This document shows positions 18,361 through 25,819 of a stretch of DNA of 64,000 nucleotides, piece by piece. This DNA comes from Mycolicibacterium poriferae. GTDB taxonomy: Bacteria; Actinomycetota; Actinomycetes; Mycobacteriales; Mycobacteriaceae. A program made the translations under genes and the position numbers. The notes beneath the pieces were generated by a model. The model was not told where the DNA came from. It made no database searches and was given only the letters and a program-made list of their open reading frames with translations. How positions within the stretch are numbered: the stretch's first letter is position 1; the number at the start of each line of letters is the position of its first letter. Location of the stretch: assembly GCF_010728325.1 (NCBI RefSeq), contig NZ_AP022570.1:620001-684000 (forward strand). The letters are read 5' to 3'.

Positions 18361-18888
18361 ATGCGAACCAGAGCCGAATACGTGCGGGCCGAAACCGCGG
18401 CCCTGCTGGACTCGTTGCGCGGGGTGTGGGACGAGACCGCCGTCGACGAATGGGACCACGCGCTGCAGGCCGCGGCGTGCGCCATCGCCGACGGCGCCGA
18501 CGACGAACTGATCCTGGCCGCGGCGCTACACGACATCGGGCACAGCCCGCTGCTGGGCGGACCCGGCGTCGCCGACCACTCCGGGATCGCCCGCGACTGG
18601 ATCACCGCCCGGTTCGGCGCACGGGCCGGTTGGCTTGCCGGCGCGCATGTCGCCGCCAAACGCCACCTCGCCGCCGTCGACCCCGCCTACGCCGCGGCAC
18701 TGAGCGCCACCTCGGTGGTGTCGCTGGCCGCGCAGGGCGGTGCCGTGGTGGACCCCGACTTCGCCGGGCATCCCTGGCATTCGGACGCGCTGCGACTGCG
18801 CCGCTACGACGACGCCGCCAAGGACCCCGCAGCACCGGGAGCGCCGGTGCAGATCGTCCTCGACCTGGCGCAGCGCCTGGCCCGATGA
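18361..18888 (+). CDS. HD-domain protein of phosphonate operons (PhnZ-like)
   Basis: 175 residues from ATG 18361 (MRTRAEYVRAETAALLDSLR). The HD hydrolase pattern is seen: an early His in EWDHALQAA, the HD pair in ALHDIGHSPLLGG and a later His in AAKRHLAAV. It matches the HDIG proteins named for phosphonate degradation operons, the group that includes the mixed-valent di-iron oxygenase PhnZ. PhnZ cleaves 1-hydroxy-2-aminoethylphosphonate to glycine and phosphate after PhnY has hydroxylated AEP; no PhnY-like dioxygenase is in this window. The stop overlaps the GntR start (ATGA). Confidence 0.78.
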   Translation: MRTRAEYVRAETAALLDSLRGVWDETAVDEWDHALQAAACAIADGADDELILAAALHDIGHSPLLGGPGVADHSGIARDWITARFGARAGWLAGAHVAAKRHLAAVDPAYAAALSATSVVSLAAQGGAVVDPDFAGHPWHSDALRLRRYDDAAKDPAAPGAPVQIVLDLAQRLAR

Positions 18889-19583
18889 GCCTGCCGAAGC
18901 CGTACCTGGTGCGCACCGGGCTCGACGAGATCCTCGACGGACTGCACGAAGGCGATGCGTTCCCGCCCGAGCGGGAACTGGCCGCCCGGTTCCAGGTGGC
19001 CCGGGAGACGGTGCGTCAGGCGGTGCACGAGCTGCTGGTGGAAGGTCGCATCGAACGGCGCGGCCGCGGGACGGTGGTCTCGCGCCCCAAGCTGGTGCAG
19101 CCGTTGTCGTTGCAGTCGTACACCGAGGGCGCCCAGCGGATGGGCCGCACCCCGGGCCGGTTGCTGGTGACGTGGGAGGACACTACCGTAGAGCCGGAAA
19201 CGGCTGCGGCACTGGATGTTTCGCCCTGGGACCGGGTGATGCACCTGGAGCGGGTGCTGCTGGCCGACGGCGTGCGGATCGGGTTGGAGAGTACGTATCT
19301 GCCGCGGCACCGGTTCGCCGACCTGGCCGACGACTTCGACCCGACGACGTCGTTGTACGCCGCGCTGCGCGCCCGCGGGGTGGTGTTCGGCCACGCCACC
19401 GAGCGCATCGAGACGGTGCTGCCGTCGCCGCGGGAGGCGGCTCTGCTCGAATCGACCACGGCGATGCCGATGCTGCTGCTCAACCGCCGCTCCGTGGACA
19501 CCGGTGGAGCCCCGATCGAGGTGGTGCGCGCGCTGTACCGCGGCGACCGGGTGGCCTTCGAGGCGACGCTCACCGACCGCTGA
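18885..19583 (+). CDS. phnF: GntR/HutC-family regulator, PhnF-like
   Basis: 232 residues. The N-terminal winged helix includes FPPERELAARFQVARETVRQ (about residues 27-46), the classic GntR recognition region. The C-terminal UTRA effector domain spans about 80-230 (SPWDRVMHLERVLLADG, IGLESTYLPRHRF). It is translationally coupled to the HD gene through a 4-nt overlap. It most likely represses the divergent uptake/catabolism operon through the operator at 18326 until phosphonate or another signal is present. Confidence 0.85.
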   Translation: MSLPKPYLVRTGLDEILDGLHEGDAFPPERELAARFQVARETVRQAVHELLVEGRIERRGRGTVVSRPKLVQPLSLQSYTEGAQRMGRTPGRLLVTWEDTTVEPETAAALDVSPWDRVMHLERVLLADGVRIGLESTYLPRHRFADLADDFDPTTSLYAALRARGVVFGHATERIETVLPSPREAALLESTTAMPMLLLNRRSVDTGGAPIEVVRALYRGDRVAFEATLTDR

Positions 19584-19620
19584 CCGTGTGACCGGGTGAC
19601 GGACGCCCCCGCCCGCGGGT

Positions 19621-20241
19621 ATGAACGAAAGCATGCGTATCGCAGAAGGAGTCACCCTGGGCAGCGGGCTGCAGGCGGTGCAGGCGACCGCCGGCGCTCT
19701 GATCGCCCAGACCGGTGACCTGTTCGCCGCCGGCGACACGTTCACCGCGACGTTGACCATCGATGACCGCGCCGATGTGCCGGATTCGGCGACGCTGCTG
19801 AGTCCGGGGACGTCCCATGACGCCGTTGTGCAGGTCGGCCCCGACACCCCGGAACCGGCTCCGCGCGGGTTGTGCATCAAGATTGCGGACGCCTACGGGC
19901 CGGGAAAAGACCAGGACTTCCTGCTGGCGTCGTCCGGGGACGGTGCGCCCCTGCATCACGCGGTGCTGCCGGCTGATCCGGTCGCCCCGCTCTACTCGTC
20001 GCTGTGGCTCTACCTCGTCGGGTTCACGCCGCTGCTGTTCGGGGTCCGCCCGCCCACCACCGGCCCGGATGTCCGCTTCGGAACCGGTGACCGGCTCAGT
20101 TTCCAGGTCAGTGCGCCGGTCGGCCAGTTCCGCCCGGTGGGTGAGCTGACGCTGGGCCCGCCGCACGATGGGCCGGTGCGGTTTTCGGCCCGGCACAGCG
20201 GCGGCAACATCCGGGCGCTGCCGCCGGTGTCGTTCTACTGA
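19621..20241 (+). CDS. Conserved hypothetical protein, distant relative of the gene at 5295
   Basis: 206 residues, soluble. Segments PRGLCIKIADAYG, DFLLASSGDG, YSSLWLYLVGF and RPVGELTLGPP occur in the same order as related blocks in the protein encoded at 5295, again suggesting the catalase-like group. No catalytic residue is assigned. It is followed 11 nt later by the NmrA-family gene, suggesting one transcript. ATG at 19633 is an alternative start. Confidence 0.5.
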   Translation: MNESMRIAEGVTLGSGLQAVQATAGALIAQTGDLFAAGDTFTATLTIDDRADVPDSATLLSPGTSHDAVVQVGPDTPEPAPRGLCIKIADAYGPGKDQDFLLASSGDGAPLHHAVLPADPVAPLYSSLWLYLVGFTPLLFGVRPPTTGPDVRFGTGDRLSFQVSAPVGQFRPVGELTLGPPHDGPVRFSARHSGGNIRALPPVSFY

Positions 20242-20252
20242 GCGGGCGCGGC

Positions 20253-21122
20253 ATGCTGGTGGTCACCGGGCCCTCGGGCAACGTCGGCGCCGAGCTGGTG
20301 CAGCTACTCGCCCGTGACGACGCCCCCCGTGCGTGGCGGGTGGCCAGCCGGCACCCGGTTCACGTGAACGGGGCCGAGGCGGTGCGCTTCGACTTCTTCG
20401 ACCGTGACACCTGGGCGGCGGCCCTCGACAGGGTGCAGTCGCTGTTTCTGCTGTTCCCGCTGCCGGGCAACAAGGCTGCCCGGGCGGCGCTGGTGCCGTT
20501 CGTGCAGGCCGCGCAGCAGGCGGGCTGCCGGCACGTGGTGTACGTGTCGGTGTTCGGTGCGGACCGGGCCCGCTTCATCCCGCACCACACGGTCGAAAAG
20601 GCGCTGCGGGAGAGCCGAATGGCGTGGACCGTGCTGCGGTGTGGGTTCTTCATGCAGAACCTGCACCGCGCCATCTCCACCCACGGCACCGACATCACCG
20701 AGCACCACGAACTGTTCATCCCGGCCGGCCGCGGCGCCACCGCGTTTCTGGACGCCCGCGACGCTGCGGCGGTGGCCGCCGCCGTCCTCGACGATCCGGA
20801 CCGGCACCGCAACGTGGTGCACCATCTCAGTGGTCCGCGCCGGTGGCGCATGGCCGAGGTGGCCGACGAACTCAGCGCCGCGCTGGGGTATCGGGTCCGC
20901 TACACCGACCCCAACCTGATCGCGTTCGCGCGCCGGCTACGTGCCCGCGGCGTCGGGTGGGACACCGTCGGGTTCATGGCCGCGGTCTACACGCTGACCC
21001 GATTCGGGGCCAACCAGCAGATCACCGCCGACGTGCAGCGCCTGCTGGGCCGGCCGCCGGGAACGCTGGAACAGTTTCTGCGCGACAGCGCCTGGCGGTT
21101 CCGCGATCAGGTGTGGACCTAA
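20253..21122 (+). CDS. NmrA-family NAD(P)-binding protein
   Basis: 289 residues. The N-terminal Rossmann motif VVTGPSGNVGAELVQLLA (GxxGxxG type) is followed by GCRHVVYVSVFGADR and WTVLRCGFFMQN, typical of the NmrA/atypical short-chain dehydrogenase group. The tyrosine/lysine catalytic pair of classical SDRs is not evident. Members act as redox sensors or quinone/isoflavone-type reductases. The start is inferred at the ATG at 20253. Confidence 0.75.
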   Translation: MLVVTGPSGNVGAELVQLLARDDAPRAWRVASRHPVHVNGAEAVRFDFFDRDTWAAALDRVQSLFLLFPLPGNKAARAALVPFVQAAQQAGCRHVVYVSVFGADRARFIPHHTVEKALRESRMAWTVLRCGFFMQNLHRAISTHGTDITEHHELFIPAGRGATAFLDARDAAAVAAAVLDDPDRHRNVVHHLSGPRRWRMAEVADELSAALGYRVRYTDPNLIAFARRLRARGVGWDTVGFMAAVYTLTRFGANQQITADVQRLLGRPPGTLEQFLRDSAWRFRDQVWT

Positions 21123-21193
21123 GGGTCGCTCGCCGCGGTCGGACGTGAAGCCCCGAGCCCGGCACTGTCCGGATCAGGTGTAGATGCAGCGGG

Positions 21194-21406
21194 TCACTCT
21201 CCGCGCCCGGTCTGCTGCTGCAGATCGTCGATCATCTCGGAGGCCTGCGCCTTGGTCAGGTCGTCGGACACTTCCGCACCGGCTTCCTGGGCAAGAGTGT
21301 GCAGGTAGCTGCGCTGTGCTCCCGTCATCGGCTCGTCGCCGGTCACCCACTGCGAGGTGTCCTTCGCGGCGTTCTCCTGCGGGGCCTGGGTGATGTCTTC
21401 GCTCAT
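21194..21406 (-). CDS. DUF3072 family small protein
   Basis: 70 residues from ATG 21406 (MSEDITQAPQENAAK). The conserved core PMTGAQRSYLHTLAQEAGAE, then LTKAQASEMIDDLQQQTGRG, is the DUF3072 signature found in many actinobacteria and proteobacteria. Function unknown. An upstream ATG at 21424 would add six residues without family support. Confidence 0.72.
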   Translation of the reverse strand: MSEDITQAPQENAAKDTSQWVTGDEPMTGAQRSYLHTLAQEAGAEVSDDLTKAQASEMIDDLQQQTGRGE

Positions 21407-21489
21407 GTCCACCCGAATGCCCATCGCAAGTGTGTTCGAAACCCGGGCCTCGGTGACGGGCGGGTTGGCGGCACTGCCAGTATCGACGG

Positions 21490-21987
21490 GTGGGCAAGAA
21501 CGAACGCGCCAAGATCGTCATGACCGACGGCGAGATCGCCGAATTCATCGAACGCACCCGCACCGCCACGATGGCCACCGTGCTTCCCAGCGGCCGGCCG
21601 CACCTGGTGGCCATGTGGTACGCCGTGATCGACGGCGAGATCTGGTTCGAAACCAAGGCCAAGTCGCAGAAGGCGGTCAATCTGCGTCGCGACCCGACCA
21701 TCACCGTGATGATCGAGGACGGCTTGTCCTACGACACGCTGCGCGGGGTGTCGATCGACGGGACGGCCGAGATCCACGACGATCCGGAGACGAATCTGCG
21801 GGTGGGCATCAGCGTGTGGGAGCGCTACACCGGCCCCTACTCCGAGGAGATGCGGCCCTTCGTGGATCAGATGATGAACAACCGCATCTGTGTGCGCGTG
21901 GTCCCGTCGCGGATGCGCAGCTGGGATCACCGCAAGCTGGGCATGGACGGCATGCCGATCTCGGGCAGCACGGCCCAGTACCTCTAG
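21490..21987 (+). CDS. PPOX-class (F420-dependent) oxidoreductase
   Basis: 165 residues of the pyridoxamine-5'-phosphate-oxidase-like split barrel: RTATMATVLPSGRPHLVAMW, IWFETKAKSQKAVNLRRDP and ITVMIEDG. The mycobacterial members mostly use the deazaflavin F420 to reduce quinones, biliverdin or aflatoxin-like compounds. The substrate is not predictable. The start is GTG at 21490; ATG at 21520 (MTDGEIAEF) is a good alternative. Its TAG stop shares the sequence CTAG with the convergent aldo/keto reductase. Confidence 0.8.
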   Translation: MGKNERAKIVMTDGEIAEFIERTRTATMATVLPSGRPHLVAMWYAVIDGEIWFETKAKSQKAVNLRRDPTITVMIEDGLSYDTLRGVSIDGTAEIHDDPETNLRVGISVWERYTGPYSEEMRPFVDQMMNNRICVRVVPSRMRSWDHRKLGMDGMPISGSTAQYL

Positions 21988-22871
21988 CCGACCGTCAGCT
22001 CGGCGACCTCGTCGTCGGTCAACTCGAGGTCGAGCGCCGCGAGATCGAGTTCGTACCGCTTCTGCTCTGCGCTGCCGGGCAGCGGAAGCACCCAGGGGGA
22101 GCGGGCCAACAGCCAGGCCAGCGCCACCTGACTCGCCGGGACGTCGCGCCGGGTAGAGATCCGCTGGAGTGCCGATCCGGCCGGGGCGTTTTCTGCGGTG
22201 CTTGGCGGAAACCACGGCAAGAACACGATCCCGTTGCGGGCGCAGGCGTCGAGAACAGCTTCGCGCTCGCGGGTGAGCACGTCGAACCGGTCCTGGACCG
22301 ACACGATCGGCGCGCAGGTGCGTGCGACCTCGAGTTCATCCTCGTCGACGTTGCACACGCCGATCTCGCGGATCTTGCCGGCATCGCGCAACTCGACCAG
22401 GGCGCCGAGGGATTCCGGCAGCGGGACATCCGGGTCGACGGCATTGAGCTGGTAGAGCGCGATGCTGTCCGCCCGAAGTCGGCGCAGACTGGCTTCGCAG
22501 GCCACCTTCAGATGCTCGGGGCGCCCGTCCGCACGCCACCGGTTGTCGCCCAGCGCGAACCGACCGCCTTTGGTCGAGACGACGATGTCGTCGGAGTAGG
22601 GGTGCAAAGCCTCGGCCACGAGCTCCTCGATGACCGCGGGCCCGTAGCAGTCCGCGGTGTCGAACAGCTGCACTCCGGCGTCGGCGGCCCGGCGCAGCAC
22701 GGAGATTGCGGCGTCCGGGTCGGGGGGCGGTCCGAAGGTTCCCGGGCCGGTCAGCCAGGCGGTACCGAACCCGCAACGCCGGATCGGCCCACTCGACCCC
22801 AGCGTCAGCGTGCCGATTCGCGTCCACTCCACGAAGTGCCCTGCTCCCCGGTCGACGATCGTTCCGGCCAT
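21984..22871 (-). CDS. Aldo/keto reductase family protein with altered catalytic His
   Basis: 295 residues. The (beta/alpha)8 AKR pattern is clear: FDTADCYG (Asp and Tyr of the tetrad), VVSTKGG (Lys), then LYQLNAVDPDVPLPES where the usual sequence is LYQLHxxDP, so the tetrad His is Asn. NADPH-site features (EIGVCNV, SQVALAWLL, PLPGS) remain. An AKR with Asn at this place resembles the subgroup that carries out dehydratase-type or slow reductase chemistry. The start shown begins MAGTIVDRGAG; a start at about residue 16 (WTRIGTLTLG) would also fit. Confidence 0.78.
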   Translation of the reverse strand: MAGTIVDRGAGHFVEWTRIGTLTLGSSGPIRRCGFGTAWLTGPGTFGPPPDPDAAISVLRRAADAGVQLFDTADCYGPAVIEELVAEALHPYSDDIVVSTKGGRFALGDNRWRADGRPEHLKVACEASLRRLRADSIALYQLNAVDPDVPLPESLGALVELRDAGKIREIGVCNVDEDELEVARTCAPIVSVQDRFDVLTREREAVLDACARNGIVFLPWFPPSTAENAPAGSALQRISTRRDVPASQVALAWLLARSPWVLPLPGSAEQKRYELDLAALDLELTDDEVAELTVG

Positions 22872-22938
22872 TCACACATCAGTTGTCCAATCGACGAGGC
22901 CCTTGGTCGCCCAGTAAAACGCCTTCTTCCTGCGGTGA

Positions 22939-22963
22939 TGCGAATCCGCATGATATCATGCGC
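22939..22963. promoter_or_regulatory. VapBC operator: CGCATGATATCATGCG with a third half-site
   Basis: A perfect 16-bp palindrome, CGCATGATATCATGCG (22948-22963), ends two bases before the antitoxin start codon. ATGCG at 22939-22943 adds a third half-site. Toxin-antitoxin operons are typically autorepressed from such a site. Its closeness to the ATG means binding would also cover the ribosome entry site. Confidence 0.7.
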
Positions 22964-22965
22964 CA

Positions 22966-23211
22966 ATGCCTAAGACGGTGCAGATACGTGACATCGATGA
23001 CGAGGTGTACGCGGGTCTGCTGCGTCGCGCCGCCGAGGAGGGGGTTACCGTTCCGGAGTTGTTGCGTAGGGAGGCCGCGAAGCTGGCGGCTCGGCCCTCG
23101 ATCGCGGAGTGGTTACGTCGAACGGGCCGGCGTCCTTCCGAAGTGACGACCGAGCAGGTGCTGCGAAACCTCGACGAGTGGCGCGGCGAGTGGCCTGATG
23201 CTGGTCGTTGA
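22966..23211 (+). CDS. vapB: VapB (FitA-type) antitoxin
   Basis: 81 residues. The N-terminal ribbon-helix-helix reads MPKTVQIRDIDDEVYAGLLR then AAEEGVTVPELLRREA, typical of FitA/VapB antitoxins that bind the operator as dimers. The C-terminal half would wrap the toxin's active site. It overlaps vapC by 14 nt, so toxin translation depends on antitoxin translation. The palindrome just upstream is its likely operator. Confidence 0.85.
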   Translation: MPKTVQIRDIDDEVYAGLLRRAAEEGVTVPELLRREAAKLAARPSIAEWLRRTGRRPSEVTTEQVLRNLDEWRGEWPDAGR

Positions 23212-23590
23212 CGCGTCGTGTCTTTTCGAAGTGGTGGCTGACACGCCGCGCTCGCGGACGATCGCCGAACGCCTCGCGTCTGACACCGATCATGCCGCGC
23301 CCGAGGTGATCGATGTCGAGGTTCTCGGTGTGATCCGTGCGCAGTACCTGCGCGGCGCGCTGGACGAGACGGCAGCAGGCCAAGCGGTCACGGATCTGCG
23401 GGACTGGCCGGGCGAGCGGTTCGCCCACCGGTGGATGCTCGATCGAGTCTGGCAGTTGCGGGCATCCGTGCGCGGCTGGGATGCGTTCTATGTGACTCTC
23501 GCCGAGGCCATGGACGCCACGTTGGTCACGATGGACACAAGGTTGGCCCGCGCGCCCGGCCCGCAATGCCGCATCGAGGTCCTCGGGTAG
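23198..23590 (+). CDS. vapC: VapC toxin, PIN-domain ribonuclease
   Basis: 130 residues of the PIN fold. Acidic Mg2+-binding residues are recognisable: Asp 5 in MLVVDASCL, Glu in APEVIDVEVLGVIR, Asp in RGWDAFYVTLAEAMDATLVT and Asp in TMDTRLAR. VapC enzymes cleave specific RNAs (often tRNA anticodon loops or 23S rRNA) when the antitoxin is lost; the target here is unknown. The gene is complete and appears functional. Confidence 0.85.
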   Translation: MLVVDASCLFEVVADTPRSRTIAERLASDTDHAAPEVIDVEVLGVIRAQYLRGALDETAAGQAVTDLRDWPGERFAHRWMLDRVWQLRASVRGWDAFYVTLAEAMDATLVTMDTRLARAPGPQCRIEVLG

Positions 23591-23656
23591 CACGCTCACC
23601 CGAACGAAGCAGAACGTAGTCGACGAACACACCGGTCAGCCGACGCCCAAGGTCCG

Positions 23657-23992
23657 CTAGCGCTGCGACGCCACCTGCTTGGCCTCGTCGGTCACCGGGT
23701 CGGTGATGTCGCCGAACTCGGTGTTTTTGTCGATGAACGCGGCGACCATCGGGCACACCGGCACGATCCGCAGCCCGGCGTTGCGGGTGGCTTCCAGCGC
23801 CTGACGCACCAGGATGGTGCCCAAACCCCGCCCTTCGAACTTGTCGTCGACTTCGGTGTGCGGGAAGATGCGCTGACCGTCGCGGTCCACGAACTCGGTG
23901 AAGCCGGCCTGCTCGCCGTCAACACTGATGGTGAACCGGTCGGACTGCTGGGTGACTTCGGTGGGAGCACCGGTCTTGTCGGTCGTCGTCAT
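23657..23992 (-). CDS. Small GNAT-fold N-acetyltransferase (YjdJ-like), copy A
   Basis: 111 residues: FTISVDGEQAGFTEFVDRDG, FPHTEVDDKFEGRGLGTILV (acetyl-CoA pyrophosphate loop R/GRGLG) and IVPVCPMVAAFIDKN. This is the minimal GNAT domain of about 90 residues found in many bacteria, with unknown substrate. A paralogue, copy B, starts 318 bases upstream in the same direction with a nearly identical layout, pointing to tandem duplication. Confidence 0.8.
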   Translation of the reverse strand: MTTTDKTGAPTEVTQQSDRFTISVDGEQAGFTEFVDRDGQRIFPHTEVDDKFEGRGLGTILVRQALEATRNAGLRIVPVCPMVAAFIDKNTEFGDITDPVTDEAKQVASQR

Positions 23993-24001
23993 GGTCCCTG
24001 G

Positions 24002-24310
24002 CTACCCACTCGAGCGGTCGAGCAGATCAGCGAATTCCGGATTCTTGTCGATGAACTCCGCGACCATCCAGCAGTGCGGCACCACCCGCAACCCGGTGGG
24101 GCGGGTGGCCTCCAGCGCTGCACGCACCAGGATGGTGGCCAGACCGCGTCCCTGGAACTGCGGGTTGACCTCGGTGTGCGGGAAGAGGCGCCGGCCGTCG
24201 CGGTCGATGAAGTCGGCGACGCCGACGATGCGGCCGTCGACCGAGATGGTGAAGCGGTCGCCCTGCTCGCTGACCTGGGTGGGCGCACCGGTCCGGTCGG
24301 TGGTGGTCAT
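24002..24310 (-). CDS. Small GNAT-fold N-acetyltransferase (YjdJ-like), copy B
   Basis: 102 residues from ATG 24310 (MTTTDRTGAPTQVSEQGDRF), the same opening as copy A (MTTTDKTGAPTEVTQQSDRF). The acetyl-CoA loop is FQGRGLATILV and the conserved Cys of VPVCPMV in copy A is VPHCWMV here. The frame remains open upstream through the pirin gene, but the ATG at 24310 gives the paralogue's exact N-terminus. Seven bases separate it from the pirin stop. Confidence 0.8.
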   Translation of the reverse strand: MTTTDRTGAPTQVSEQGDRFTISVDGRIVGVADFIDRDGRRLFPHTEVNPQFQGRGLATILVRAALEATRPTGLRVVPHCWMVAEFIDKNPEFADLLDRSSG

Positions 24311-24317
24311 CTGTTCT

Positions 24318-25316
24318 CTATACCCCCGGGTTGGCGCGCGATACCCCCGGATTGGCCCGCGGACGCAGCCTGCCGTTGGGCAGCGGGGGCGCGGGCAACC
24401 GATCCGGCGATCCGCGGTAGCCGTCGACGGCGCCGAACCGGGCGTCGTGGCTCTGCCATTGGTCGCGGTAGGCGGCGATGTCGTCGTGGCTGCGGCCGAC
24501 GAAGTTCCACCACATGACCAGCTCCTCGCCGAACGGGGTGCCGCCCAGCACCATGACCCGCGCCGGCGTCGAACCGCGGTTGGCCAGGTGCAGCCGTTGG
24601 CGGCTCGGCTCCTGGTAGGCCAGGTCGGCCACCTGTAGCCGCGCTCCGCACGCCTCGACCTCCCCCTGGTCGACGAGCACGCCGTGTTCGAAGCCGGGGT
24701 CGACGTCGAGGTCCGCCTGCGCGCCCGCCTCGAGGTCCAGCTGCGCACCGAGCAGCGGAGTGAACGTGTGCACCGGGGAGCGCTGCCCGGCGAGCTCGCC
24801 GAGGAACACCCGCGCGGTCACCCCGTCGCCCGCCGCGCCGGGATCGGGTGCGTAGTGCGCGAAATCGCGCGCGGTGTCGCGGTCGGCGTGCGGCAGCGCA
24901 ACCCAGAGCTGCACGCCGTGCAGCACCTCGTCACCCGGCGCGGTCGTCACCGACACCTCGGAGTGGCAGATGCCGGCCCCGGCCGTCATCAGGTTCAGCT
25001 CACCCGGTCGCACCATCGCGTGCACGCCGGCGGAGTCGCGGTGCTCGACCAGGCCGCTGAACAACCAGCTGACCGTCTGCAGACCGGTGTGCGGATGGGG
25101 CGGCACGTCCATGCCGGCGCCGCCGCTCTGGTCGTGCGGGCCGTAGTGGTCGACGAAGCACCAGGCCCCGATCAGTGACCGTTCCCGCTGGGGCAGGGTT
25201 CGGCGCACCCGGATGGCACGCGGCCCGCCCAGCGGCACGTCGCGGGGATGCAGGACACCGGTGAATGACGATGGCGCACAGTCGACTTCGTCAGGCACGG
25301 TGTCGGTGTTGCTCAC
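24318..25316 (-). CDS. Pirin family protein
   Basis: 332 residues from a GTG at 25316 (MSNTDTVPDEVDC). The cupin-fold pirin pattern is complete: metal ligands in PPHPHTGLQTVSWL and the GAGICHSE motif, with the second cupin after residue 180. Pirins are Fe-dependent redox sensors or quercetinase-like dioxygenases. The C-terminus has a short imperfect duplication (RANPGV twice). The start codon overlaps the end of the EVE gene by 4 nt. Confidence 0.88.
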   Translation of the reverse strand: MSNTDTVPDEVDCAPSSFTGVLHPRDVPLGGPRAIRVRRTLPQRERSLIGAWCFVDHYGPHDQSGGAGMDVPPHPHTGLQTVSWLFSGLVEHRDSAGVHAMVRPGELNLMTAGAGICHSEVSVTTAPGDEVLHGVQLWVALPHADRDTARDFAHYAPDPGAAGDGVTARVFLGELAGQRSPVHTFTPLLGAQLDLEAGAQADLDVDPGFEHGVLVDQGEVEACGARLQVADLAYQEPSRQRLHLANRGSTPARVMVLGGTPFGEELVMWWNFVGRSHDDIAAYRDQWQSHDARFGAVDGYRGSPDRLPAPPLPNGRLRPRANPGVSRANPGV

Positions 25317-25753
25317 GTGTCCACAGTAGCCTCCCCGATGGGTACCAGCATGGCCGATCGCAGCACGTCGAGGTCGTGGTCGTCGATGCGGAACACCCCG
25401 AACCGGAACTTGAAGCCCCACCGGGACTTGTCCTCGATGAAGTCCAGCCGCTCGAGCAGCGGCCGGATCGGGGTTTCCACGCAGTCGAGGAAGTCGACTT
25501 TGCGCCGCCACGGCGTGAAGTCCGGGGACACCTCGGCCTGGTACGGCTCGTCGTCGGTGATCTGCCCGATCGCGGTGAACGCCTGCAGCGGCGGGCCGTC
25601 GGGGTAGACCGTGCGCGGTGAGTAGAAGGCGATCCAGTCGCCGCGGGCCATCCTGGCCAGCATGTGGGGCTTGCCGTGGTTGGCCTGGGTGAACCCGCCC
25701 TGCACGCCGCGTTCGACATGGTCGCGGCTGACCGTGTTGATCCAGTTCGTCAT
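25313..25753 (-). CDS. EVE-domain protein (UPF0310)
   Basis: 146 residues: MTNWINTVSRDHVERGVQGG, then HMLARMARGDWIAFYSPRT, typical of EVE domains (PUA-like fold, reader of modified bases). UPF0310-type EVE proteins are compact stand-alone versions. The conserved aromatic pocket residues (Trp, Tyr/Phe in WIAFYSP) are present. It is coupled to pirin through the overlapping stop/start. Confidence 0.82.
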   Translation of the reverse strand: MTNWINTVSRDHVERGVQGGFTQANHGKPHMLARMARGDWIAFYSPRTVYPDGPPLQAFTAIGQITDDEPYQAEVSPDFTPWRRKVDFLDCVETPIRPLLERLDFIEDKSRWGFKFRFGVFRIDDHDLDVLRSAMLVPIGEATVDT

Positions 25754-25819
25754 GGACTCACGCTAGAACCGGGCACCGACGATAAGCGGCCCTCGCGAGA
25801 CCGCCTGTGGATAACTTCC

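Noticed and set aside
16809..18659. A 616-codon leftward frame across the phosphonate genes
   Set aside because: Arg/Pro-rich shadow in a wrong frame of two clear enzyme genes, a normal effect of high GC.
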